DNA from: Hydrangea macrophylla
Lineage: Eukaryota > Streptophyta > Magnoliopsida > Cornales > Hydrangeaceae
Direction of reading: 5' to 3'
NCBI GenBank assembly: GCA_033977485.1
Contig: CM066987.1
Span: 87,080,588-87,144,587, forward strand
Length of the DNA stretch: 64,000 nt
Below are positions 35,415 through 46,600 of the stretch, one piece after another; the first letter of the stretch is position 1; each line of letters opens with the position of its first letter. Below the pieces are notes generated by a model. The model had not been told where the DNA came from. It saw only the letters and a list, made by a program, of their open reading frames with translations, and did not search any database. The position numbers and the translations under genes were made by a program.

Positions 35415-36188
35415 CCACCCATGTTCCAGGTCGGTTTCCTAAGGTCACTTCTCACCACGCCCCTACTTCGCAGGACGCTCGAGGGGCAAGAGGATACCAG
35501 ACCCAAACAGGAAATTACACAAGGCTTTGCTTAGGTCCAACCGACAACGGGGGAAAACCCCTAAGTGGCCGACGACGGCAAGCTCCAAAGGACCCTGCAA
35601 CCACCCATGTTCCAGGTCGGTTTCCTACGGCCATTAACTCCCACACTCCCGCCTTAGCAAAATGCTTGGGGGGCAGGGGAATAGGCCAAAACAGGAAATC
35701 ACACCGGTCACTAAAAGAACTTGAAACCTAAGTGCTTACAGTGATTATAAAAAAATATCCAGGACAGTAAAACAGGGTACTCCTATAATACACCGGGACA
35801 TCCCGGACGGTAAAACAGGGTACTCCTATAATACACCAGGACACCCCAGATGCTAAACAGGACAAGTTCCTATGGCAAACTGGGTAATTACCTTTAAAAT
35901 AGGCCGAGAAGACCAAGTGTTCTACTGGTTACAATCCTAAACCATTTTCTAAGGAAGGGGCTTAGGTCGGCTAAAAACCGGTCGGATACAAGCAATCACA
36001 AACAGGCAAAGTGCAGACAGTAAAAAGCAGTTAATGGAAAGAAAGTTGACCTCGAGGGCCTTTTCATTAATATTAAAAACTATACAAAGCTTGGGGGGCA
36101 GTTGTAGTAGCCTCCCCAAAAAAGAAAAAAAACTAAAAAAAAAAAACAGGGTCATGGGTTGTCCACGAAGACCACTGATCGGCGACAA
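35415..36188 (+). other. Gypsy copy 1, 3' noncoding region, second part
   Basis: Two direct repeats beginning CCACCCATGTTCCAGGTCGG (35415 and about 35604) and a tandem 52-bp unit with GGTAAAACAGGGTACTCCTA (about 35764-35843). No protein is encoded. Confidence 0.5.
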
Positions 36189-37705
36189 ATAGTTGCCGTT
36201 TATAGTCCTAAAAATACGCTTTGTTAGCCCATTTCATGTAGTTATTAAGTGCTTTGTAATAAGTATTCTATATTTTATAGGTTTTGGAGCTTTAATATGA
36301 AAATGCACAAAAATCCAATGATTAGTGGCTTTGGAAGTCATTCTAGGCTTAAAAGATGATTCCAGAGAAGGATGAATGCAGTAGCAGCCTCCGAAAATTG
36401 CATTTTTGACAAGTAATACTTCAGATTTGAGAAATTTCTCCAGAGATATAAAATGTAGATCTTCGAGTTATGGACGCGTGGCCGCAAACGGTGAGTCAAT
36501 ATGAGGTCCGAGTCAAAAGTTATCGCAATTCTACGAAAGTGGTGCAGAGCAGCGGAAAATCTGAGAAAATTCTGGAAATTGCCCAGGTCGCTGGAGCGAC
36601 CCGCGCGCGTGACCCGCTCGCGCGACCCGCGCGAGCGACCCTTTGAAAAAGTCAAAGTTGCGTATTTCGAGGCCCTGAAGTGCCTTGTGCGATCCGAATT
36701 GGTTAAATACGTCCAGAAACGTAAAAACAGCAGTTTTAGCGCGATTTGACTTAGGAAAGCTTCCTAAATCCTTCCAAACTCTATATAAATCCTATTCTAA
36801 ATCAAATTTATATATACAAATCATTACACACTATTATACACATCAATATACAGCCATAATATACATTAATTTCAGCCTTTGAAGGGAGGAAAGCAAGGAG
36901 AAGAAGAAGAAGACCAATGATTCACATGGCCTCCTCCATCAACCTCTTGTTGTTCATCAATTCTATGGACAACTAAACTCTAGATCTAGGATTTCAATGA
37001 AACCCTAGCCAAGTAATAGGGTTTTATTTATGTTTTTATTTTAGATTTATTATGTATGGATGATGATTACATGTTTAGAGGATTTTTTATAATAAAATCG
37101 TACTTCTATTGATTAAATCATTACTTTCAAAGTTTATTCTTGTCTTAGATCTATTTTGACTGTGATGTGCTCAATGATCTATACTTGCTGTGCTTGTTTA
37201 GATTATTTACATGTAATGGTGCTTTATTGAATTGTGCTATCAAGTATCCGAATAGTCCATGCCTAGGTTAGATGGATTAGATCACAACCCTAGTTTAGTG
37301 TGGGATAATTCGTGCTAACCGAAGATGGATTATGTTGGTGCTTGAACCATGAATATCTTCTTGTCGGAGGAATTGGGCTTGTAGCTACAATTCCCCATTA
37401 TCATCCAACTTAATAAGCTAAAGTAATTCATAAATATTCCTATTATGAAGCTAGTGGTGGATTTGCAATCCTAGGTTCCCTTAAACATCATTTAAACACT
37501 TTTAATTGCTTTCATAGTTTAGATTTATTTTTATTGTTATTAGTTTAATTGAAATCAAATCAAAAACCATTTTCATAATTAACTAAAGTTAGGTTTTAAA
37601 ATTAAGTCACTGTAGTTAACCAATCCCTGTGGGTTCGACCTTTGCTTTCACTACTTCAAATCTTTAGAAAAGTAAAGTATACTTTTATATCTTGATATTG
37701 ACAAC
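36189..37705 (+). mobile_element. Second nested insertion in gypsy copy 1 (LTR-like, borders unclear)
   Basis: Sequence unlike the surrounding gypsy region. It contains a GC-rich block of interlocking GCGACCCGCGCG units (36590-36642) and a TATA box CTATATAAATCC (about 36780). It ends in CCAATCCCTGTGGGTTCGACC, a phrase I associate with the ends of gypsy LTRs. GACAA occurs at both edges (36184-36188 and about 37700-37705) but the ends are not TG/CA. The insert supplies the last codons of the antisense gene next to it. Confidence 0.4.
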
Positions 37706-37706
37706 A

Positions 37707-39816
37707 TCAATTTTTGGCCACCTCTTCCTCCCCGTCGGCCTGCTCTTCCGCAACAAGGTCCCCAATCGGTGCAGCTTCAGCAGCGACCTTGGCGTCAGCT
37801 TCACCCTCCTTCCAGTAACTGGACTCTGCCCAAGAGTAGACAGACAGGTCCTTGTCGGGGTGGTCGGCAGCAGCCCGCTTAGCCAGATCAGCGTAGCCAG
37901 TAAGGAATCCTGTCTCGAACTCCTCATCGGCATCCTTGGCTTCAGCATCCCGAGTGGCAGTGAGCTCAAAAAGGGTAGCTGTCATGGCCGCCAGGTCTTT
38001 CTCGACAGTGATCCTCCAGGCTTTCGTGGTTGCAGCTTTCATCTTTGCATCCTTCCGGGCAGCCCGCTCGGTTGAGAGAGAGTCACGGGTCTCCCCCAAC
38101 TCCACGGTCGCTGCCCGGGATTTTTCCTCCTCCACAGAGAGAGAAAACTCCGCGGACTCCCTGGCAGCCTTCTCCACAGACAAGTCGGCCTCTGTAGCGG
38201 CCAACCTCTCGGCAACCCCGGGAAGGGTAGCTTCAACCCCTGCCGCGATGCAGCCAATCTGCAAGATCAAAACAGCGTCAGTATGCATATGGAAGAATGG
38301 CTAATGTTCATGTTACAGAATGACTTACCATGTGGCTGATGCTGTAGAACCAAGCGATTATCACCTCGGGAGTTAGCAGAGTGCATTTGTTGATCTGACT
38401 CTGCAGCAGCCTGGGCCGTACCCTTCCGCAGACGTCATCCGCCCTCTCGACCGCCGGCCTCAAGGAGGGGCCCGCACGAGCTGTCTCCTCCATACTGGGG
38501 AAGGAGACCCCAGACGACTTGGCGACGGGAGGAAGAGGTGATGGCGCGGCGATGGTAACACCGGGAGTCGAGGTCGCATTAGCCTCCCTCTCCACCCGAA
38601 TCGAGATCCCCCGGGAGATCCTTTTGAGGGGCTGGCCCTCGGCGGGGTCTTGCTTCTTCCTCTTCTGGCCGGCCCGAGCCATCAAGGCCGCCTCTTTTTC
38701 CTTCAATGCCGTCGCACTCTTGGGAGCCATTTCTGTAAAACCGGAGAAGAGCGCATAAGAACTCAGCAAAGTACCAAATAAAAAAAAGTAACCGAAAGAT
38801 CAAGTAATGGAATTTACCAGGAATGATCGACGGGAATATGGGAGCTACGAAGTGATGCTTGGGCTCGTAAGACACCTTCGGGCTTCCCGATCGGGTCAGC
38901 ACCTTATTGATGTCGGTCGTGTCCTCCACCAAAGACAAGATCCTCGCTTGGAATTCGTCGAGAAGACTGGGCGAGTCAACTGACCCCACTGCAAAACAAT
39001 CATACTAATGTGTTAGTCATGGTAAAACGAAGAGACTAATCATGAAAGGAAAGTGATTGGAGTTACTCCTCAACTTCCCCGCCCAGGAGGTCCTCAACTA
39101 CACACCCGGTGCCTTTTTACATAGCCCCAGGGTGGATACTTAGAAGAATTTTTTCTTACATCCCTTATTGTTGCTCGGGCAGTTGACTATTATCTTCCGC
39201 CCCTGCCCGGCCCCAAGCGATAAGAAGCTGGATTCTCCGTGAACTTAGAACGGTCGGTGGGTCCAAAAGAACTCTTGCAGGGTGAGCTCGTACTCGAGGA
39301 CTTGGGACCACAAGGAGATGGACCCCATCAGATAACGCCAACCATTCGGGGCGAGCTACCCTGGAGAGATCCCGAGGTAGATGAGTGCGTCTCGGGCGAC
39401 AGGATGGAGCGGTAGGTGAAGGCCTGCCATAAAGGCGTCTTCATATAAGGTAACGAAGCCCGATTCGTGGAAGTGAGCCCCGCGGTCGTGGATCGACAGA
39501 GAGAAGGGGCTGGGAATATCATATCTCTCCTTAATCCGACCCAAATCAGGGACGCGCAGGGTGCTGACGATCGACTCGCATGCGAAGACGACGCCGGAAC
39601 TGTTCGGTACAGACCCTTCATCGCCCGACCCCCGAGATGTCGAGGCCACAGGAAAATTCTGGAGCATTTCCTCGTGAGACGCCCGGGCATGGATCCTTCC
39701 CTCACTGTGCTGATCAGAGGGGGCCAAGGAGGGAGGGTCTAGGCTTGTGCTCAGTGTTCCCGATCGTGACTGCTCGTCTTCCAATCGGGATGACGAGTTG
39801 AAGTCGGAGTGGCACA
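37707..39816 (-). pseudogene. Antisense four-exon gene of the Tat element
   Basis: Exon 1 runs from ATG at 39816 (or from 39991) to 39067, exon 2 38988-38818, exon 3 38732-38329, exon 4 38258-37707. Junctions: A/GTAACT..TTTTGCAG, CCTG/GTAAAT..TTTTACAG, CACATG/GTAAGT..GATCTTGCAG. All phases fit (AGGA+TG gives Met, G+AA gives Glu). Exon 1 codes for the conserved RIKERYDIPSPFSLSIHDRG and FVTLYEDAFMAGLHLPLHP block, known in plant gypsy elements as a transposase_28-like domain of unknown function. Exon 3 is basic (QKRKKQDP), exon 4 a long Ala/Glu coiled coil. Exon 1 carries four in-frame stops (first TAG at 39356, where CAG is expected). The role is unknown. Confidence 0.7.
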
Positions 39817-39991
39817 TATCTAAGTCTACGGTGGACCTAGGAGGCAAATGATGACCTAAAAACGGGTCAAGGACTCCAAGCCTGAGATACAAGGGAGGCA
39901 GATTTAATAACCTGAAGGGCGGGTCATACAAGACTCTAGACGAAAGGTAATACTCTCTCAAGACTCTCCCGGGAACACCTGTTCGGTCCAA

Positions 39992-40663
39992 CTGCCCTAA
40001 AGTACCTCCTGGTTGGAAGAAATAACAGAATCTAAGAAAGAAAAAATCCCACGCCCGTTCTGACCTAAATGGGTTCGCTCCCTCCAGCTTCGTTCAGAAA
40101 AAGAAGAAGAGAGTGAAGAACTGAAGACAGAAAGGAGAGACTTACAAGGTTTAGCGTAGAAAAGGGATCGGGAATCTTGCTCGGGATCTTGTTTGCTCTC
40201 AAATCGCTCGGTAATCTCTATTACTTGGCAGCAGGAATTGAAGAAATGAGCAAGTGTTCCTTATATAGGAATAACGGGTGGTCCAGATCAATCAGATCCA
40301 ACGGATCAGGAGTTTTCCCGCCAAGAGCCGTCAGACAGCTGTCGCCTCGGGCACGTGAAAGGTCGCCTCAAAAGGCGCACGCATTAAATGCATAACGTGA
40401 AGGACCGGTTACCACGCAGCTGTTCGGTTACATCTGAACCGTCTTCGATGGATCCTGACCAGGCCAATTACTCCCTGACACGTGGCAACATCAACGCCCG
40501 GGCTCCTCCCAGTACCGGTCGATTATTCCACTGGGTGATCTGGAAGGTGGGCCCCTCTCCCGAGCAGCATTCCCGGAGGATATCCGGACGGTTTCCAAGG
40601 TGATACTAATTTTCGATCCTCACCCGATGAAGCATCCAGTCAATTTCGAAAATGGGAGCCAGC
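39992..40663. other. Gypsy copy 1, region between antisense gene and 3' LTR
   Basis: Presumably holds the promoter of the antisense gene; the minus strand has TATATAAGGAAC near 40268-40257. The + strand ends in the polypurine-like AAAATGGGAGCCAGC before the LTR. Confidence 0.45.
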
Positions 40664-41271
40664 TAATATGTCTAAGATTATCCAGCTATGAAGTCGGTCT
40701 GCCAAGTTACCGGGAGGTGTTGGTTACTTCGATAACGACGCCAATAGCCAAGCAATCCCGAGGTGTTCGTCAGGACCGCGGTTCGTGCAGACAGGTCGGG
40801 CATGAAAGGCTGCAGCATCTTATGCACCTGTCCTAACCAGCAGTTTCCTAAACTAGCCGTAAAACTGCAAGAATGAATGTATCAGTTTCCTAAACCGCTT
40901 AGGAAACTGTCCCCAAATCATGCAAATCAATTGTAATCAGATTAGGCTTCCTAATCTGACTAGCTTATCATGTATGGGTGGACTCTTGCACCTGTAAAAG
41001 AGCCTACCTACCCTGTCTACAGGGATCTGAATAACTCTCTAACTCACAAGCATAGAACAGAGAGTTCATCATTATACGCTATACCCAGCCGGTATTACTG
41101 GTAGTGTCGCCCCTCTTTGTTGGCTCACCAGGCCCGCCGGTGATCTGCTAGTGAACGCGCCCAGACGCAACAGTGGACGTAGATCACCTTGTTAACAGGG
41201 CCGAACCACATACAACTTGTTCTTGTCTTTTTCTTTCTCTAAATCTTTCCTACCAATTTTCGGCATCATCA
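40664..41271 (+). repeat. Gypsy copy 1, 3' LTR
   Basis: Starts TAATATGTC (the initial TG has become TA) and ends CATCATCA. Collinear with 26164-26772. Confidence 0.9.
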
Positions 41272-41445
41272 AGTCTTAAATTGTAGGTTGAACGTCAATT
41301 GATATAGTTGTTCAAGCATATTTTTTTCTAACACCATCTAAATAATTATTAGAACATATTTCTCTTTCTTGTACACAAAAAAAAAATACATTACATTTTT
41401 TCTACCAAATCCAAAGCTCGTGCCTTGCACGGGATGTCTTCCTAG

Positions 41446-42815
41446 TAATGAGAGGAGAATAAAAGAAAAGAAAATATTATGCTTTGTTAGATTGATAGAT
41501 TTAGCCAACGAAAAAGAAACAGAAAACACTGAAGGAATGCTTTTCTTTTTTTGATTTGTAATGAATACAAATACAATGAAGAAAATATGAAGGCACTTGT
41601 TTAAAGATAAATTAATAATTTTGATTTTTATGAACAATTTTCCTTCACATTTTTTGAGCATTGTTATATTTTTAATTTTTTTTTAAAAAAAAATTTAACA
41701 TTATTTAAGCATAAGAAAATAATAATAACAAAGAACTAGTTTTCCTTCTCTGAATCTGAAAACTTAACAAAACTCAATTAAAGCACTCTTTTTGTCACCG
41801 AAAAGTACAGAAATAAGCAGAAAAAAAAAAAAGAAGTAGAAACCAAAACAAATTAAAACTTTGAATTTTCTCGTCAATTCCATTTGCTACTATGTAAAAT
41901 CTTTTCTCTTAACTTTTTTTTTTTTTTGTTTTCTTCTCTCGTTAGGGTGACACTATCTGTGTTGGACCATATATATCTTTTTGATGGACAACATATATAA
42001 TTAAAGAAGAAAGAGGTCACATAGTGCTATCCTTATCAATACTGACTAATCTTTAAAAGAAAATTGATAGAGGAGGGGACAGTAGCCCCTATTTGCCCTT
42101 TTGGATCTGTTCTTGTTGAACAATATTTCTCTATCACAAAAAGTTTGCACAATTGTTAACTTTGTACACTTTGTCCATGACTTCAGAGAGATGCCAATAT
42201 TCTAGTTGGTTTCAGGATTAGATTTGCCTCAGACATGAGTTGTTGCTCCAAGAAAGTTGTGGAGTTTGAATAAATTCTTTCGACCCCACCTTTTTGGTAT
42301 TCAATTCCATTTTGGCCCCTCAGTCTTATAATGCAGTAATATTCAAAATTAGTATAAAAATGGCACCCAAATCCTTATAATATTGAAATCAGTACAAAAA
42401 TGGTCCCTCACCCTATGTGTATATGTATTCAGTAATTTTATGCTTCTCAAATTCTAATCCCAAATTTCATTCTAAATGATGTAGGAGTGGGCTCACTGAC
42501 AATATTGATGAGACCAATTCAACATTATCTAATCAAAATTCAGTGGGCTATATTGATGAGACCAATTCAACATTATCTAATCAAAATTCAGTGGGCTTTA
42601 ATCTTTTCTATATTTTTTTTCTTCTTCTATGAGTTGTTTATGAGCCTTACGATTCAATAACAATTAATGTTTCTTAAGGGAAATAGAACATAATTTAAGC
42701 TGTGAGATTTCATGCAAACTAACCAACCAGTGGAACTATGAATTCTCTGATTGCATTTACTATCACCTAATTAATTTTTTTTTAATGATTTACTTTTGCT
42801 AAATGTTTTTCACAG
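41446..42815. other. Intron 1, distal part
   Basis: AT-rich without a recognisable gene. A perfect tandem duplication of 48 bp (42503-42550, 42551-42598; TATTGATGAGACCAATTCAA and onward) is the only structure seen. It ends in the polypyrimidine tract and acceptor of exon 2. Confidence 0.5.
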
Positions 42816-43043
42816 GTATCTTCCACCATATACTACATTCTTACCTATTGAGGATAATGAAAAGGTTTCAAGAAATGATAAAAAGAGAAGAAGAGAAAGG
42901 AAGAACTTTGTGGAGTACCTACTGTTCTCACAACTTTCTTATTTAGCCATCTTCATCATCATCATTTGCATTTTAGAGAGACAAAATATGAAGGAAGACC
43001 CTCTCAACTTCAATGTGTTGAGCATCACCACTGAAGTGTTTAG
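42816..43043 (+). CDS. HKT1: HKT-type Na+ transporter, exon 2
   Basis: The acceptor is TTTTTCACAG; the first base completes the Met codon of exon 1, and the frame reads YLPPYTTFLPIEDNE. A basic cytosolic linker follows (DKKRRRERK), then the first membrane helix of the fourth unit (LSYLAIFIIIICIL) and ERQNMKEDPLNFNVLSITTEVF, all closely family-like. The exon ends in AG before GTGAGA, phase 2. The length of 228 bp and the intron positions agree with plant HKT genes. Confidence 0.95.
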
Positions 43044-43332
43044 GTGAGAATTAATTTACCTATTTTCCATTTATATATACTTCGTTGCATATTATGATAT
43101 ATGCATGTGAAATAATTATCCATGAAGAGACAAATCCAGTAATATCCCAATGTAAAATGCTTGCTTCACCTATTTTAGTTATCTAAATTCATTTACCAGC
43201 TGATTAATTTAGCAGAGGTAATGTTGAAACTAAATATGATATTTTCACTTTTGTTTTTCCATTAACAAAATAATTTTAAGTATCCACTTCATCGGTGACC
43301 TTTTTAGCTGGGTGCCTCTAGTATTATTAATA

Positions 43333-43655
43333 TGTTGGGTTTAAAGTGATAACCCAATTTGTATTTGAGGGCAATTTGTTAAAACAAGCAAGAGATTAAG
43401 GAAAAATGAAGAAAATGAATTGATCAATATAAGCTCAAGACCAAAACGTGGGTAACAGGGGAAGTAAGGCAGTGAGTTCTCTACTCACTGCTATATATTT
43501 CTTTTTGTATTATATCACCTTTCTTTGGGACCAAGAAATGCAATACATATAGTCAAAAGTCTAGCAAGCAAAATTACTAAAATAGACATGACTTATCTAG
43601 AAAATTACAACCACAACTTGGACATTATTTATATATATGTATATTAGTTTTAACA
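43333..43655 (-). repeat. Copia 2, 3' LTR
   Basis: TGTTGGGTTT to TTTTAACA, nearly identical to 47811-48133. It follows the purine tract on the minus strand. Confidence 0.95.
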
Positions 43656-43662
43656 CTCCCCC

Positions 43663-46600
43663 TTAATGCCAAGTTGTAACACCCAACATCTCCCTGCATT
43701 GCTGGAACTTATCTCTTGGAAGTGCCTTTGTGAAAATGTCGACAATTTGTTCTTCGGATTTGCAAAACTTCAATTGAATTTCACCTTCTTCGATTGCATC
43801 TCTTATGAAATGATGCTTGATTGCAATGTGCCTAGTTCGGCTATGTTGAACTGGATTTTTGGCCATGGCAATGGCTGATTTGTTATCACAAAACAACTCT
43901 GTTCCTTCTCTTTGTTTCTCTCCAAAATCCTCCATGATTCTTCTCAACCAAATAGCTTGTGATGTTGCTAGAGATGCTGCCACATACTCTGCTTCAGCTG
44001 AGGATTGAGCCACTGCTTGTTGCTTCTTTGAAACCCAAGAAAATATACCAGAACCAAGAGTAAAAGCATAGCCAGAAGTACTTTTCATATCATCTATACT
44101 ACCACCCCAGTCACTATCACAATAGCATTTCAACTTTGATTCACAACATTTTTCATACATGATACCAAAGTCGGTGGTGCCACGAACATACCTTAGCACT
44201 CTTTTCGCTGCTCCAAAATGAATTTGGCTAGGTGAGTTCATGAATCTTGAAAGCAAACTTGAAGCAAACATAATATCCGGCCTTGTGGCTGTGAGATAAA
44301 GCAAATTTCCAACCAAACTTCTATATAATGTAGCATCAACCTTTTCTTCACCATCTTCTTTCAACAACTTTTCATGTGCTACAAGTGGTGTTGCCATTGA
44401 TTTATAATTTTTCATTCTAAATTTCTTCAAAATATTTTCAGCATATCTCTTTTGAGAAATAAACACACCATGTTCCTCTTGATATATCTCAATACCAACA
44501 AAGTGATGAAGCAACCCCATATCACTCATTTCATACCTTTTCATCATCTCATTTTTGAATTCATTAATTAGGTTCTCATTGTTACCCGTGAACACAAGAT
44601 CATCAACATAAAGAGCAACTAGAAGGGTATTGGATGTACCTTGCTTCTTCACGTATAGAGTCGGCTCACTCTTGCTTTTCTTGAATCCTTTTTCAAGGAA
44701 ATAGCCATCAATTTGGCTATACCATGCTCGGGGGGCTTGCTTAAGGCCGTATAAGGCCTTTTGTAGCTTGTACACTTTCTTTTCTTCACCCTTGATCTCA
44801 AAACCTTGTGGCTGCTCCACATATACTTCTTCTTCTAATTCTCCATTCAAAAATGCTGATTTAACATCAAGTTGATACAAGGATCAACTTTTATGGGCTG
44901 CCAAGGCAATAAGAGCTCTCACGGTGTCAAGACGAGCTACCGGAGCAAAAGTTTCATGGTAATCTATCCCAGGCTGCTGTGAGTAGCCTTTTGCAACGAG
45001 TCTAGCTTTGTTCCTTTGAATTGACCCATCAACATTGTATTTCACTTTATAAATCCACTTCAAACCAATAATCTCTTTGTCCCGTGGCTTGTCAACAAGC
45101 TGCCACGTTTTGTTTTTTTCAATAACTTGAATTTCTTCTTTCATTGCTTCCTTCCAAACTTCCTCTTTTATGGCTTCTTCAAAGTTTTCTGGTTCAAGAA
45201 CACAAAAATTACATCTTTGATATACATCACTTAAACTCTTCATTTTCTTTGGAGTTGAGCTTGGAGAAGATGAACTTGAGGTTTGGCTTGATGAAGAAGA
45301 ACTAGGTGATGATGGGGGACTTGCTCTTGGAGAAGAATCTTCGTCATTTTTAACTTCATTTGATGGTTGTTCTTCCATTTCATCAACAATAACAGCCCGC
45401 TTTTCAACCTTGTTCTCTTCCCAATTCCATGTAGCATCTTCATCAAATAACACATCTTGGCTCATGATCACTTGGTTGCTTTTCAAAGAAAGCAGCCTAT
45501 AGCCCTTTGATTTTGAGCTATAGCCCACAAATATGCACCTTTCACTTGTTTCATCCAACTTTCGCCTTTTCTCTTTCGGTATTTGAGCATAGCAAACACA
45601 CCCAAACACTTTAAGATGATTTACCGATGGCTTTCTACCAGTCCAAGCTTCTATCATTGTTTGGTTCCAAACAGCTTTAGTAGGACACCTATTAATCAAA
45701 TACACCGCCGTATACACAGCTTCTGCCCAAAAGATTTTAGGAAGTTTCTTTTCATGCAACATTGATTTGGCCATCTCCATCACAGTTTGGTTTTTCCTTT
45801 CGGAAACTCCATTTTGTTGTGGAGTATATCCAACTGTGAGTTGCCTTTCCATTCCTTCTTCTTCACAAAATTTATCAAATTCATTTGAGGTGTACTCTTT
45901 TCCTCGATCACTTCTCAAAGTTTTTATGAAAAAACCACTTTGCTTCTCAATAAAACTTTTGAATTTTTTAAATATGCCAAACACATCAGATTTTTGCCTC
46001 ATGAAATAAACCCAAGTCATTCTAGTACAATCATCAATAAAGAGAATGAAGTACCTGATTTGACTGTGGGATGGATTTTGCATTGGTCCACAAACATCTG
46101 TGTGAACTAATTCCAACACTTGTCTTGCTCTCCATGCAACTTCCTTTGGAAACGGTTGCCGATGATGCTTGCCAAGAGCACATCCTTCACATACATTCTG
46201 CCTTTCTTCAACACTTGGAAGACCATAAACCATGCTCTTTTGATGAAGTAACTTGAGACTATGAAAGTTCAAGTGCCCAAGTCTTCTATGCCACAACCAT
46301 GATTGACCATCCACACTAGCTTTCAAAGCAACATGCTCAACATATTTGAATGTGAGTGGGAAGCTTCTATTTTTCTCCATTTGTATTTTTGCCACAACTT
46401 GCCTTGCATCATTTTTATCACGAATGGTGCATCCACTTTCTTCAAAATTAACTGCATAACCATGCTCCACAAGTTGTCCAACACTAAGTAAATTTTGCTT
46501 CAAATCTGGCACCAACAACACATCTTAAATAAATTTAGTTCCTCTCTTGGTTTCAATACCAATAGTTCCTCTCCCTTTCGCATTCACCAAAGCACCATTT

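Larger units (their letters stand above)
26164..41271 (+). mobile_element. Tat-like Ty3/gypsy retrotransposon (copy 1), nested in HKT intron 1
   Basis: LTRs at 26164-26772 (609 bp) and 40664-41271 (608 bp), with a perfect target duplication AGTCT at 26159-26163 and 41272-41276. The primer site is TTGGCGACGTTGTGGG-like (26774 on), akin to the TGGCGCC type of Tat and Athila elements. Order: gag, a lost protease, RT, RNase H, a second RNase H, integrase, a long 3' region with two nested insertions, an antisense spliced gene, then a purine tract AAAATGGGAG and the 3' LTR. Over the first 270 bp the LTRs differ at about 27 positions, so the insertion is old. Dual RNase H and an antisense gene are traits described for the plant Tat lineage. 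Confidence 0.9.
26038..41445 (+). mobile_element. Short Helitron split by a gypsy insertion
   Basis: A Helitron-like 5' end TCTATACTATAGTATTATG begins at 26038 after an A; a second candidate TCTATACATTA begins at 26141, also after an A. The 3' end lies at 41413-41445: stem CGTGCCTTGCACG, then GGATGTCTTCCTAG, followed by T. Removing the gypsy element and one AGTCT leaves 295 bp (or 192 bp with the second 5' end), typical for a nonautonomous Helitron inserted between A and T. The gypsy element therefore landed inside an older Helitron. Confidence 0.55.
17744..42815 (+). other. HKT intron 1, 25.1 kb, TE-filled
   Basis: It starts GTGAGT and ends TTTTTCACAG. It contains a copia element, AT-rich degenerate repeats, a tandem hairpin array, Helitron ends and a nested Tat-like gypsy element; each is listed separately. 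Removing the two LTR elements leaves about 5.6 kb. Joining 17743 to 42816 restores codon ATG and the reading VLVIIMMYLPPYT, a conserved HKT stretch, which proves that the two exons belong together. Confidence 0.9.

Noticed and set aside
37936..38304. Plus-strand ORFs opposite the antisense gene
   Set aside because: Shadows of exon 4; the minus strand has consensus splice sites and a coiled-coil pattern.
42796..42815. Upstream in-frame ATG-like extension of HKT exon 2
   Set aside because: It lies in the polypyrimidine tract before a clear acceptor, and joining to exon 1 restores the conserved protein.
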